In this document: piece by piece, positions 15,386 to 21,674 of the stretch
Position numbering within the stretch: the stretch's first letter is position 1
Layout of the letters: the number at the start of each line of letters is the position of its first letter
Source: a virus
Virus record (IMG/VR): IMGVR_UViG_3300037264_003623
Coordinates: 45,084-109,083 of that record
DNA: 64,000 bases
Strand: one strand, 5' to 3'
Translations under genes and position numbers: made by a program
Notes under the pieces: model-generated
What the model saw: the letters and a program-made list of their open reading frames with translations, nothing else
Database searches by the model: none
What the model was told of the DNA's origin: nothing

Positions 15386-15741
15386 AGGCCCCCTGGAAGA
15401 GGGGAGGGAGGGGCGCTGGCCGATCCGCAGGTAGCCGGTGCCCTATGCTCCGGGGGATGCGGGCCCCTGGCTTGTCCTTCCACGCAGGCCTCCGTCGCCC
15501 CTACGGTGGCGGAGGACCTGCGGGTGGGCTCGGTTCTCCTCTCTTTCAGCGGGCTTCTGGGGAAGCGGACAGAAAATGATCTCAGGGGGCCAGCCAGCGC
15601 CGGTTCCCGCCACGGTACTTGGAGTCGTGGGATCGGGGCCGATAAGCGTGGGCCGTGGAGGCCAGCGGCAGGAGGGGGGCCAAGCCTCTGAATGTCGTCG
15701 CGGGTTCGAGGCCCGTCCCTGGGGCCAGATGCGTGGGGGTC
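15386..15741 (+). ncRNA. Gene-free structured segment, possible non-coding RNA
   Basis: No convincing gene over 356 bases on either strand. A long hairpin at 15483-15522 pairs CGCAGG and an adjoining 11-base arm with GGTGGCGGAGG and CCTGCG (17 pairs, one bulged A, five-base loop). Near the right end, GCGGG-TTCGAGG-CCCGT (15700-15716) is a perfect tRNA T arm followed by CCCTGGG-G-CCA, but I could not fold a matching D or anticodon arm. It would be transcribed from the 15099 promoter. A tRNA-like or tmRNA-like relic and a new small RNA are both possible. Confidence 0.35.
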
Positions 15742-15879
15742 ATGATGAAGCGGTTCGAGAACAAGGTCGATACCGACGCGGACTGCGTCCGGGCCGGGCC
15801 TCCGATTCCCCCTCCGGGGTGCGAACTCTCGTTCGTGAGGAGGATGGTGGCCTTGTGGCGGGAGAGGAGCAAGCGATGA
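15742..15879 (+). CDS. Hypothetical 45-residue protein
   Basis: Starts MMKRFENKVDTDADC (ATG 15742 or 15745) after GGGGGT and overlaps the next ATG. A proline-rich centre is followed by a basic helix. Accepted mainly because of the ATGA overlap. Confidence 0.5.
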   Translation: MMKRFENKVDTDADCVRAGPPIPPPGCELSFVRRMVALWRERSKR

Positions 15880-16139
15880 CCGAATCCAAGGGAGAGCCGA
15901 CGGGATTCCTGGCGGGGAAGCGGTACCGCAGGATGGCGCTGGCGCAGCACGTCATGGTGGTCGCCGTGTTCGACCTGGAAGTGGGGGACTGGTCGGCCTA
16001 CATCGACGCCGTGCCGGGGAACGACCACGCGGCGGAGTGGGGGTCCGTGGTGGACCATGGCGACAAGATCCCGAAGGACGTAGCGGCGGTGCTGTTCCCC
16101 GGCCTCGCGGCGGACAAGGGGCTGAAGTGGAGAGAGTGA
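15876..16139 (+). CDS. Hypothetical protein
   Basis: An 87-residue protein with a beta-rich core (MVVAVFDLEVGDWSAYIDAV). Start overlaps the previous stop, and its stop overlaps a GTG start (GTGA). The open frame continues far upstream but that part is the structured segment. No known domain. Confidence 0.68.
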   Translation: MTESKGEPTGFLAGKRYRRMALAQHVMVVAVFDLEVGDWSAYIDAVPGNDHAAEWGSVVDHGDKIPKDVAAVLFPGLAADKGLKWRE

Positions 16140-16405
16140 CGGAGGAAGAGATGGCCTTGCCGATGGAAGGGGCGAAGCTCGACCTCTGCCGGGAGGCGGT
16201 GAAGACGCTCCCCGAGAGGGCCTGTGCCTACTACGCCGAGAGGTTTCGGCGGGGTTTCATGGAACAACATCGCCCAAGCCCCGACGACGCGGCCCTGGAG
16301 ATCTACCGCTACGCCTTCTTAGGGGAGAAGCCCCCGAGGCGGTTCCGTGAACTGGTCAGGCCGATCCTGGTGGCGTTGAGGTTCGCGGCAGATGGAGATG
16401 ATTGA
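16136..16405 (+). CDS. Hypothetical protein
   Basis: An 89-residue helical protein started at GTG 16136 (ATG 16151 is possible). Segments CREAVKTLPERACAYYAERF and RFRELVRPILVALRF recall the 16655 product (EEHLQPVLDRLRAL), so the two may be distant paralogues. Function unknown. Confidence 0.65.
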   Translation: MTEEEMALPMEGAKLDLCREAVKTLPERACAYYAERFRRGFMEQHRPSPDDAALEIYRYAFLGEKPPRRFRELVRPILVALRFAADGDD

Positions 16406-16658
16406 GATCCTGCGGCGGCTGGGTACCGTCGAGAAGAGGAAGGGGGGAGTCCTGCGAGACGGGATGCAGATAGGGATGATCCGTCTTGTTCTTTTCTCGG
16501 ACGGGAGCGGGGAGGTGCAGGCGGACTGGGCCAAGTATGACGAGGAAATGTGCCGGGAGGAGAAACTTCTTCATGCGATATTCTCGGTCGACGGTCCTAT
16601 CTTCGAGTTTGAGAAGATCGAGCAGTTAGAGGCGTGGCTGGTGGAGCAGAGCGGATGA
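16392..16658 (+). CDS. Hypothetical protein
   Basis: An 88-residue protein overlapping the previous gene by 14 bases (8 if ATG 16398 is used). Mixed alpha/beta, acidic C terminus. No recognised family. Confidence 0.65.
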   Translation: MEMIEILRRLGTVEKRKGGVLRDGMQIGMIRLVLFSDGSGEVQADWAKYDEEMCREEKLLHAIFSVDGPIFEFEKIEQLEAWLVEQSG

Positions 16659-16942
16659 ATGAGCATGGAGGGCCGGACTCGAAGGTGATGTCCAGGTGGG
16701 AGGAGTGCTACTTCGCCGCCAAGGATCTCCCGTCGTTTGTCTGCGTCCGTCTTGCCAGGAGGACTCGGGCGAGGATGAACTGGACGGCGGGGGGGTCGAC
16801 GGAGAGCGTTGCGGCCTCGGAGATCTACGCGATCGCCTTCGAGGGGGTTCCGATCCTTCGTAGCGTCGAGGAGCATCTTCAGCCGGTCCTCGACCGGCTC
16901 AGGGCGTTGCAAGTGGCCGAGAGGATGATGGGCGATGAGTAG
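16655..16942 (+). CDS. Hypothetical protein
   Basis: A 95-residue protein, ATGA overlap at its start. C-terminal helix EEHLQPVLDRLRALQ resembles the end of the 16136 product. No named domain. Confidence 0.65.
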   Translation: MNEHGGPDSKVMSRWEECYFAAKDLPSFVCVRLARRTRARMNWTAGGSTESVAASEIYAIAFEGVPILRSVEEHLQPVLDRLRALQVAERMMGDE

Positions 16943-17171
16943 AGACCTCAAGTGCAGGACATGCGGGGAGTGGATGAAGGAGATTGCCTGTCACGAGGAC
17001 TCCAACGCTCGCGACTGGATCACGATGTGGTGCCCGGAGTGCGGGACCATCTGCGGATCCTTCGAGTCGGTGTCAGGTCCGCAGGATTACCACTGGGAGT
17101 TCCCGAAGATGGCATCCCTCCCCGAGGTCGGGGCCGCACTTTCTCTCATGCGTGACAGGAACAAGGGTTGA
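16935..17171 (+). CDS. Hypothetical zinc-ribbon protein
   Basis: A 78-residue protein with CRTCG near the start and CPECG about 27 residues later, a plain zinc ribbon. The last codons contain the -35 box of the tRNA promoter (TTGACG overlaps the stop). Confidence 0.7.
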   Translation: MSRDLKCRTCGEWMKEIACHEDSNARDWITMWCPECGTICGSFESVSGPQDYHWEFPKMASLPEVGAALSLMRDRNKG

Positions 17172-17195
17172 CGGAGAGGCGAAACCGCCTATAAT
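17168..17195 (+). promoter_or_regulatory. Promoter of the tRNA operon
   Basis: TTGACG, spacer GAGAGGCGAAACCGCC (16), TATAAT. The next ATG (17202) lies six bases after the -10 box, the same distance as at the four other start-on-ATG promoters. Confidence 0.8.
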
Positions 17196-17201
17196 AGGGT
17201 C

Positions 17202-17312
17202 ATGAAGATCGGTGCTGACATCCGCGAGGGAAACCGGGGGGCGGCCACGCTCCTCTGGTCCAGCACCACGCCAACATCATGCCTTAGCTTCCACTACCCG
17301 CTGTCCTTGTAG
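17202..17312 (+). CDS. Possible leaderless 36-residue peptide in the tRNA operon leader
   Basis: ATG on the predicted +1, then MKIGADIREGNRG and a serine/threonine-rich end, stop TAG 17310-17312. There is no ribosome site. It may be a short translated leader or chance. After it, from 17314 to 17353, GCCGCCAG pairs with CTGGCGGC, and CCC-CTTC-GGG forms a small hairpin, so the leader RNA is structured up to the first tRNA. Confidence 0.35.
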   Translation: MKIGADIREGNRGAATLLWSSTTPTSCLSFHYPLSL

Positions 17313-17377
17313 GGCCGCCAGGCCTCTTCGACTCGGTTCCTTGGTCTGGCGGCGGAAACCCCTTCGGGAACCACTGC

Positions 17378-17462
17378 GGGCAGGTCGGATAGCGGCAAGT
17401 CCACCTGGCTGTAAACCAGGCGCCTCAGGCTTACGTGAGTTCGAGTCTCACCCTGCCCACCA
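17378..17462 (+). tRNA. tRNA-Tyr(GUA)
   Basis: Acceptor GGGCAGG/CCTGCCC, anticodon arm CCTGG-CTGTAAA-CCAGG, long variable arm as in bacterial tRNA-Tyr, T loop TTCGAGT, discriminator A and encoded CCA. Confidence 0.95.
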
Positions 17463-17537
17463 CGCGCTGTGGCCCAGTCTGGCTAGGGCGCCTGCTTCGG
17501 GAGCAGGAAAACGCCGGTTCGATTCCGGCCAGCGCGA
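17463..17537 (+). tRNA. tRNA-Pro(CGG)
   Basis: Acceptor CGCGCTG/CAGCGCG, D stem GCCC/GGGC, anticodon arm CCTGC-TTCGGGA-GCAGG, T arm GCCGG-TTCGATT-CCGGC. CCA not encoded. Starts on the base after the Tyr CCA. Confidence 0.93.
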
Positions 17538-17538
17538 T

Positions 17539-17615
17539 GCTGGGATAGCTCAGACGGTAGTAGCACTGGACTGAAAATCCAGGTGTCGCCGGTTCGATTC
17601 CGGCTCCCAGCGCCA
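17539..17615 (+). tRNA. tRNA-Phe(GAA)
   Basis: Acceptor GCTGGGA/TCCCAGC, D arm GCTC...GAGC-like, anticodon arm CTGGA-CTGAAAA-TCCAG, T arm GCCGG-TTCGATT-CCGGC, encoded CCA. Confidence 0.92.
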
Positions 17616-17703
17616 GCGGAAGTGGCGGAACGGCTAACGCACCCGGTTCAAGGCCGGGCGGCTCGAAAGGGCCTTGCGGGTTCGAGTCCCGCCTTCCGCA
17701 CCA
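17616..17703 (+). tRNA. tRNA-Leu(CAA)
   Basis: Acceptor GCGGAAG/CTTCCGC, anticodon arm CCCGG-TTCAAGG-CCGGG, long variable arm, T loop TTCGAGT, encoded CCA. Confidence 0.92.
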
Positions 17704-17787
17704 GGGCGAGTGGTGGAGTTGGCAGACACCTGTGTTTGAGGGGCACAGGCCCGAAAGGGCATGCGGGTTCGACCCCCGCCTCGCCCA
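17704..17787 (+). tRNA. tRNA-Leu(GAG)
   Basis: Acceptor GGGCGAG/CTCGCCC, anticodon arm TGTGT-TTGAGGG-GCACA with a terminal U-G pair, long variable arm, T loop TTCGACC. CCA not encoded. Same anticodon as the disrupted copy that begins two bases later. Confidence 0.88.
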
Positions 17788-17789
17788 TT

Positions 17790-17823
17790 GCCGGGGTGGT
17801 GAAGTTGGCAGACGCGCTGGCAT
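17790..17823 (+). pseudogene. 5' half of a split tRNA-Leu
   Basis: GCCGGGG acceptor strand, leucine-type D arm and the 5' anticodon stem CTGGC, then an abrupt end where the next tRNA begins. The matching 3' half lies at 18501-18555. Confidence 0.85.
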
Positions 17824-17907
17824 GTTGGAGTGGCGTAATGGCTAACGCACCGGACTCAGGATCCGGGTCCGAAAGGACACCTGTGGGTTCGACTCCCACC
17901 TCCGACA
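17824..17907 (+). tRNA. tRNA-Leu(CAG)
   Basis: Acceptor GTTGGAG/CTCCGAC (one U-G pair), anticodon arm CCGGA-CTCAGGA-TCCGG, variable arm GTCC/GGAC, T loop TTCGACT. CCA not encoded. It lies between the two halves of the split tRNA-Leu, just before the HNH promoter. Confidence 0.92.
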
Positions 17908-17915
17908 TTAAAGAC

Positions 17916-17944
17916 TTGGCAGACTCATAGGAACGGGTTATAAT
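17916..17944 (+). promoter_or_regulatory. Promoter of the HNH gene in the tRNA operon
   Basis: TTGGCA, 17-base spacer, TATAAT, then a 26-base leader with AGGAGG before ATG 17971. Confidence 0.7.
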
Positions 17945-17970
17945 ATGTCGTCCAAGTAGGAGGACGACAG

Positions 17971-18504
17971 ATGAGAAGGGAAGAGGATCTGCGAAGGGTG
18001 GTTTCCGAGTGCGTGTCTTTTGCCCAGGTTCTTCGACGTTTGGGATTGAAGCAGGCTGGCGGAAGTCAGAGCGAGTTGAAGAAGAGGGTGGAGGCGCTCG
18101 GGATAAGCACAAGTCATTTCCTTGGCAGGAGGACGAACTCGGGGGCGCACCATCGCGGCGGGTGCCCCAAGAAGGCTTGCTCGGAGGTATTGGTTCGTAG
18201 CGTGAGGCGGCATCCCTACCTTCTTCGCCGGGCCTTGCTCGAATCGGGGAGGGAGTACCGCTGCCAAGGAGACGGTTGCCCGGTAAGGGATGAATGGCTT
18301 GGGAAGAAGATCGTCTTGCAGGTGGATCACGTTGATGGAGACAGGAGCAACAATAGGGCTTCCAACCTTCGATTCCTTTGCCCCAACTGTCATTCGCAGA
18401 CAGGCAACTGGGGAAAGAACGAAGGGGGAACGGATCTGACCACTAACGCGAGGCAGTGCCAGAACTGGAGACGGAAACGCCGGGAAGCATCGGGCACGGT
18501 TTGA
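17971..18504 (+). CDS. HNH homing-type endonuclease inside tRNA-Leu
   Basis: A 177-residue protein. The N terminus (FAQVLRRLGLKQAGGSQSEL) reads as a small helix-turn-helix-type DNA-reading part. The C terminus holds the HNH block LQVDHVDGDRSNNR, NLRFLCPNCHSQT with H-N-N residues and a CxxC zinc knuckle partner (CQGDGC). The stop codon falls within the first bases of the 3' tRNA half, so the gene fits tightly between the halves. The gene is less GC-rich than flanking genes. Confidence 0.9.
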   Translation: MRREEDLRRVVSECVSFAQVLRRLGLKQAGGSQSELKKRVEALGISTSHFLGRRTNSGAHHRGGCPKKACSEVLVRSVRRHPYLLRRALLESGREYRCQGDGCPVRDEWLGKKIVLQVDHVDGDRSNNRASNLRFLCPNCHSQTGNWGKNEGGTDLTTNARQCQNWRRKRREASGTV

Positions 18505-18555
18505 GGAGCCAGTGCCCGAAAGGGCGTGCGAGTTCGACCCTCGCCCCCGGCACCA
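18501..18555 (+). pseudogene. 3' half of a split tRNA-Leu
   Basis: Loop end TTGAGGA, stem GCCAG (pairs with CTGGC at the 5' half), long variable arm, T arm GCGAG-TTCGACC-CTCGC, CCCCGGC (pairs with GCCGGGG of the 5' half), discriminator A, CCA. Joining the halves gives a normal tRNA-Leu with anticodon GAG whatever exact junction is chosen. Confidence 0.85.
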
Positions 18556-18556
18556 T

Positions 18557-18630
18557 GTGGTCGTGGTCCAGCGGTAGGGCGCTTGGTTGTGCCCCAAGAG
18601 ATGGCGGTTCGACTCCGCCCGATCACCCCA
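18557..18630 (+). tRNA. tRNA-His(GUG)
   Basis: Acceptor GTGGTCG/CGATCAC with one G-U pair, anticodon arm CTTGG-TTGTGCC-CCAAG, T arm GGCGG-TTCGACT-CCGCC, C73 and encoded CCA. The base before G1 is T, so the usual genome-encoded G-1 facing C73 is absent. Confidence 0.9.
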
Positions 18631-18706
18631 GCCCTCGTAGCTCAGTTGGTAGAGCGGCGCTTTCGTAAAGCGCAGGCCGCAGGTCCGATGCCTGCCGGGG
18701 GCTCCA
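18631..18706 (+). tRNA. tRNA-Thr(CGU)
   Basis: Acceptor GCCCTCG/CGGGGGC, D arm GCTC...GAGC, anticodon arm GCGCT-TTCGTAA-AGCGC, T arm GCAGG-TCCGATG-CCTGC, encoded CCA. The T loop has C instead of the near-universal U55. Confidence 0.9.
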
Positions 18707-18719
18707 GGGGCATGGAAAT

Positions 18720-18738
18720 CGCGGATAGCCTATCCGCG
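18720..18738. repeat. 19-base perfect dyad after the tRNA operon
   Basis: CGCGGATAG-C-CTATCCGCG: nine-base arms around one base. No T run follows, so it is as likely to be a protein site as a terminator. The remaining bases to 18950 hold no gene that I can support; they include a T run at 18801-18805 and the ribosome site of the next gene. Confidence 0.6.
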
Positions 18739-18950
18739 CCGCTATACCGCATCTATATCCGGAACGGTGAGTTCACCCCTCGGGACCTACCCCCGGCGAT
18801 CTTTTTCCCCCTTCTCCAGATGTGGATTCCTGTCGAACTTCGCACTTCTCGCGGAATAGGAGGGAATCAGAGGACGATTCCTGTAAGAAACGCGATCGAC
18901 AGGTGTTCAGGAGGGATGAAGTGAGGTTGAAGTGAGGCTGGAGGTGGCTG

Positions 18951-19466
18951 ATGAACGAGGTCAGGGCGAGGATCAGGTGCTCCGGGACGTTCCACACGAT
19001 CGGGATCGACCGCGACGGGATGCCTTTCGCCGCCCACCACTCCCGCGAGGAGATGGAGGCGGCCAGGGTCGCCGAGCAGATCGGAGGGGTCCAGGTGGAC
19101 GTGCCCTGCGTCAGGATGCTGGCGGAGATCGAGGAGTGCCTGCGGAGGAAGTCCTCGCCCCCGTCCGACATGCCCAGGGCGATCCTCGATTTCCTCCTCC
19201 GGCGGAGAGCGCAGGCGGTGGTCGAGCTGCGGGACCGGCAGAGGTACCTGGAGAGGAGGGTCAAGCGGGTGATGCGGCAGGCCGAGCTGGCGGCCAAGGG
19301 GGACCTCTCCTGCCTGGAGGACATCCTGGAGGGGGTGGAGGACGAGATCTACGACCGGTTCCACGGGGAGGGCACCAACGTCCTCCTGGACGTCTTTACC
19401 GAGGCCGAGGCCAGGATCATGCACCGGAGGCAGGATTTCGACCTGCGGAACTTCGAGTCCGTGTGA
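18951..19466 (+). CDS. Hypothetical protein, helical
   Basis: A 171-residue protein with GGAGG before ATG 18951. Long helices rich in E, R and L (residues 55-125) suggest a coiled coil. Two cysteines near residues 10 and 53. The stop is followed at once by a run of eight T. No family recognised. Confidence 0.7.
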   Translation: MNEVRARIRCSGTFHTIGIDRDGMPFAAHHSREEMEAARVAEQIGGVQVDVPCVRMLAEIEECLRRKSSPPSDMPRAILDFLLRRRAQAVVELRDRQRYLERRVKRVMRQAELAAKGDLSCLEDILEGVEDEIYDRFHGEGTNVLLDVFTEAEARIMHRRQDFDLRNFESV

Positions 19467-19484
19467 TTTTTTTTGCTTTTACCC

Positions 19485-19512
19485 TTGACGAAGACCGTGA
19501 TATGTGTATAAT
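19485..19512 (+). promoter_or_regulatory. Class I promoter of the sigma-factor operon
   Basis: TTGACG, spacer AAGACCGTGATATGTG (diverged, 16), TATAAT, then ACAGGTGTCGAG. A T run at 19467-19474 lies just upstream. Confidence 0.78.
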
Positions 19513-19539
19513 ACAGGTGTCGAGTTTGAGGTACGCGAG

Positions 19540-19854
19540 ATGGACGAGACGAACGGGCGCAAGACACTCCGGGAGGCTCATGCCGAGTACTGCCGTGAGG
19601 CGGGGATGGCCGAGGAGGCGATAGCCCGGGACTGGGCCGAGTTCCAGACCGACTACGACGCCTGGCTCGACGATCGCCGGGCGCAGGAAGACGCTGATGA
19701 CCCAAGGTTCGCCGACGCGGACTGCGATGAGGAGTCCGAGGATCTGGAGGAGGTCCTCACCGGATCGGGATGGGACCATGACGATTACCGCAACATCATC
19801 ACGGGATCCTTCGACGACGAGACACCATTCGGCCACGAATTAGAGGGCGAGTGA
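19540..19854 (+). CDS. Hypothetical acidic protein upstream of the sigma factor
   Basis: A 104-residue protein, strongly acidic (DEESEDLEEVL and similar). The start ATG 19540 follows a weak GAGGTACG site. Its stop overlaps the sigma-factor ATG, so the two are translationally coupled. An acidic partner made with a sigma factor could be an anti-sigma or DNA mimic, but nothing in the sequence proves it. Confidence 0.68.
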   Translation: MDETNGRKTLREAHAEYCREAGMAEEAIARDWAEFQTDYDAWLDDRRAQEDADDPRFADADCDEESEDLEEVLTGSGWDHDDYRNIITGSFDDETPFGHELEGE

Positions 19855-20378
19855 TGACGACGACTGAGATCACGGCCAACGACGTGGCCCTCGCGCAGGC
19901 GGGGGATTCCGAGGCGAAGGAACGGCTGATCGCCCGGATCGAGCCCCTGATCGGCTGGTGGCTCAAGCGGGTGAGGTGGGCGGGGGCATGGGAGGAAGGG
20001 ATGCAGGAGGGGCGCGTGGGCGTCCTGGAGGCCCTCCGGCGGTTCGATGCTGGTCGTGGGGCCAGGTTCACGACCTTCGCGGGCTGGTGGATCCGCCAGG
20101 CGGTCGAGAGCGCGATGACCCATGCTCCGCTCTCGGTCGAGGAAGTCCCGGAGCGGGAGTCAGGCATGGACGTGGTGGTGGACGCCGCTGCCGCCGCCGA
20201 GATCGTCGGGGCGGTCGGACTGCTTCCTGAGAGGGAGGCCGACCTTCTTCGGTGGCGGTTCTGGGAGGAGGAGTCCCTGGAGGCGATAGGCAAGCGGCTG
20301 GGCCGCCACAAGTACAGCGTGTCCCTGATGATCCAGAAGTCCCTCCGCAAGGTGCGGGGGCTGGTCGGCAAGTGCTGA
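19854..20378 (+). CDS. Sigma-70 family RNA polymerase sigma factor
   Basis: A 174-residue protein with two sigma regions. Region 2, residues about 20-85: LIARIEPLIGWWLKRV, EGMQEGRVGVLEALRRFD, GARFTTFAGWWIRQAVESAM, the FxTxAxWWIRQA core-binding and -10 reading helix. Region 4, about 120-170: LPEREADLLRWRF, EESLEAIGKRLGRHKYSVS with a helix-turn-helix. Regions 1.1 and most of 3 are missing, as in short alternative or phage sigmas. It presumably redirects host polymerase to a set of phage promoters; whether to class I or to late genes beyond the window is not visible. Confidence 0.9.
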   Translation: MTTTEITANDVALAQAGDSEAKERLIARIEPLIGWWLKRVRWAGAWEEGMQEGRVGVLEALRRFDAGRGARFTTFAGWWIRQAVESAMTHAPLSVEEVPERESGMDVVVDAAAAAEIVGAVGLLPEREADLLRWRFWEEESLEAIGKRLGRHKYSVSLMIQKSLRKVRGLVGKC

Positions 20379-20388
20379 GAGGTGCAGG

Positions 20389-20628
20389 ATGTTCTGTGCA
20401 AAGTGTGCCAGGGATTTCACCGGCGGACGGATGGGCGTGGTCGTGAAGACCGTCCGCAAGGTCACCCGGCGCAACGAGAAGACGAAGCAGGACGTCGTGA
20501 TCGAAAAGGCATCCTTCCGTCGCGGCGACGAGTGCGTTTGTCCCGGGTGTGGGGCGGTCGTGATCGCCCATTTCGGGGATTCTTACGAGGGCGAGACGCG
20601 GACGCCGGACTACACGGTCCAGGCGTAG
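20389..20628 (+). CDS. Hypothetical zinc-ribbon protein
   Basis: A 79-residue protein with CAKC at residues 3-6 and CPGCG near 51, around a basic beta-rich middle (VVVKTVRKVTRR). A zinc ribbon is likely; family not recognised. Confidence 0.7.
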   Translation: MFCAKCARDFTGGRMGVVVKTVRKVTRRNEKTKQDVVIEKASFRRGDECVCPGCGAVVIAHFGDSYEGETRTPDYTVQA

Positions 20629-20638
20629 GGGGTCCTTC

Positions 20639-20971
20639 ATGCTCTACGGGAGGATGGCGAGGCGCGTCTACAGTCATCATCCATTAGGCAGGATGACGAA
20701 CTTCCCTGAGACGGGGAAGATAGTACACGCTTTCATTGTGGACGAACCCGTCCGCCACGACTCCAGCAAGTCCCCGCTTCTGGAGATGACTTCTCTGTGC
20801 GGCAAGGTCGTGGCTAGGAGGTGGACTGTTGATGTATGGGATGTGTCGTGGCCGAAGCGTCTGGTCAAGACGTGCAAACAGTTCGACTTTTACATGCACC
20901 CGTGCCGGTCGTGCAAGAAGAGGCACTACGATGCGAGGGTTGTGGAGATATTGGCTGGAGTAGAGACATGA
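20639..20971 (+). CDS. Hypothetical protein with C-terminal cysteines
   Basis: A 110-residue protein. Residues 30-60 (FIVDEPV...SLCGK) and the C-terminal CKQF...HPCRSCKKRHYD look like a small zinc-bound fold, similar in layout to the product at 21333 (CGLTKRR...LCKKCRWEEV) and at 22646. These three may be diverged copies. Stop overlaps the next start. Confidence 0.65.
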   Translation: MLYGRMARRVYSHHPLGRMTNFPETGKIVHAFIVDEPVRHDSSKSPLLEMTSLCGKVVARRWTVDVWDVSWPKRLVKTCKQFDFYMHPCRSCKKRHYDARVVEILAGVET

Positions 20972-21336
20972 GGATCCTCATCCTTGATGACGACCCGACT
21001 CGTGGGATGGCCTTCCGGAGGGTACTGATCGGACACCTCGTCACGGTCGTGACGACGGCCCCGGAGGCGATCCAGAGACTCGCCGCGGAGGACTGGGACG
21101 CGACATCCCTGGACCACGACCTGGGCGACGAGCAGATGGTCGACTCCGGGCCGGGGACCGGGTGGGAGGTGGCGAGGTGGCTCGCCGAGAACCCCACCAG
21201 GATTCCCAAGGCGGTCGTCCTGCACTCCTTCAACCCCCCGGGGCGGGCGAGGATGAGGGACCTGCTCCCGGACTCCGTGCTGGCCCCGGGGTGGTGGATG
21301 ACCGGGAAGTGGCCGCTGGAGGCGGATGTCGGATGA
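20968..21336 (+). CDS. Cyclic-phosphate processing receiver domain protein (cREC)
   Basis: A 122-residue protein: ILILDDDPTRGMAFR, TTAPEAIQRLAAEDWDATSLDHDLG, WEVARWLAENP, VLHSFNPPGRARMRDLL. This is the cREC pattern, a receiver-like fold with the DDD start and LDHDLG, found in phages and defence-related loci and named for predicted handling of cyclic phosphates. Activity is a prediction of the family, not shown here. Complete, normal length. Confidence 0.8.
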   Translation: MRILILDDDPTRGMAFRRVLIGHLVTVVTTAPEAIQRLAAEDWDATSLDHDLGDEQMVDSGPGTGWEVARWLAENPTRIPKAVVLHSFNPPGRARMRDLLPDSVLAPGWWMTGKWPLEADVG

Positions 21337-21674
21337 GCGGATGTGCGCCGGACGATAGCGCGAACCGGTTCTACATCGGGGATCTGATGATCTCCGCCGA
21401 GCCCTTGTATCACGTCTGGACCCTGATCGACGGCAACCTTGGGGAGGGGACTCTGCGCTCGATGTGCGGACTCACGAAACGGCGCGATGAGATATCGCTG
21501 TATCGGGGAATGTGGAGAAAGTTGAAGCGGTACAGGGGTGGTCTCTGCAAGAAGTGTCGGTGGGAGGAAGTCCAGGCCGCTGCCATACTTTCGGATGTCG
21601 ACAGGAACGTGACTCTGGACGAGCATGATTTTCTGGCGGCCATGTTCGATGAGGAGGATGAGGGTCTGCCGTGA
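21333..21674 (+). CDS. Hypothetical protein
   Basis: A 113-residue protein, ATGA overlap at the start. CGLTKRRDE and LCKKCRW form a possible metal site like that in the 20639 and 22646 products. Acidic C terminus. Confidence 0.65.
   Translation: MSGCAPDDSANRFYIGDLMISAEPLYHVWTLIDGNLGEGTLRSMCGLTKRRDEISLYRGMWRKLKRYRGGLCKKCRWEEVQAAAILSDVDRNVTLDEHDFLAAMFDEEDEGLP

Noticed and set aside
15636-15733. A complete tRNA before 15733
   Set aside because: The T arm and CCA are good, but no anticodon loop with U33 and no matching 5' acceptor strand could be placed nearby. Kept only as a structured RNA candidate.
15386-15741. tmRNA
   Set aside because: The length is right, but there is no conserved 5' tRNA-like start, no tag frame ending in Ala-Ala-stop, and no recognisable 5'/3' acceptor pairing.
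17790-18555. Group I intron in tRNA-Leu
   Set aside because: The position fits, but the inserted part holds a whole tRNA and a promoter-driven gene, and I found no P/Q/R/S core segments.
17431-18626. Minus-strand frames with GIEPA..., DSNPQG... peptides
   Set aside because: These are the typical false peptides read opposite tRNA genes.
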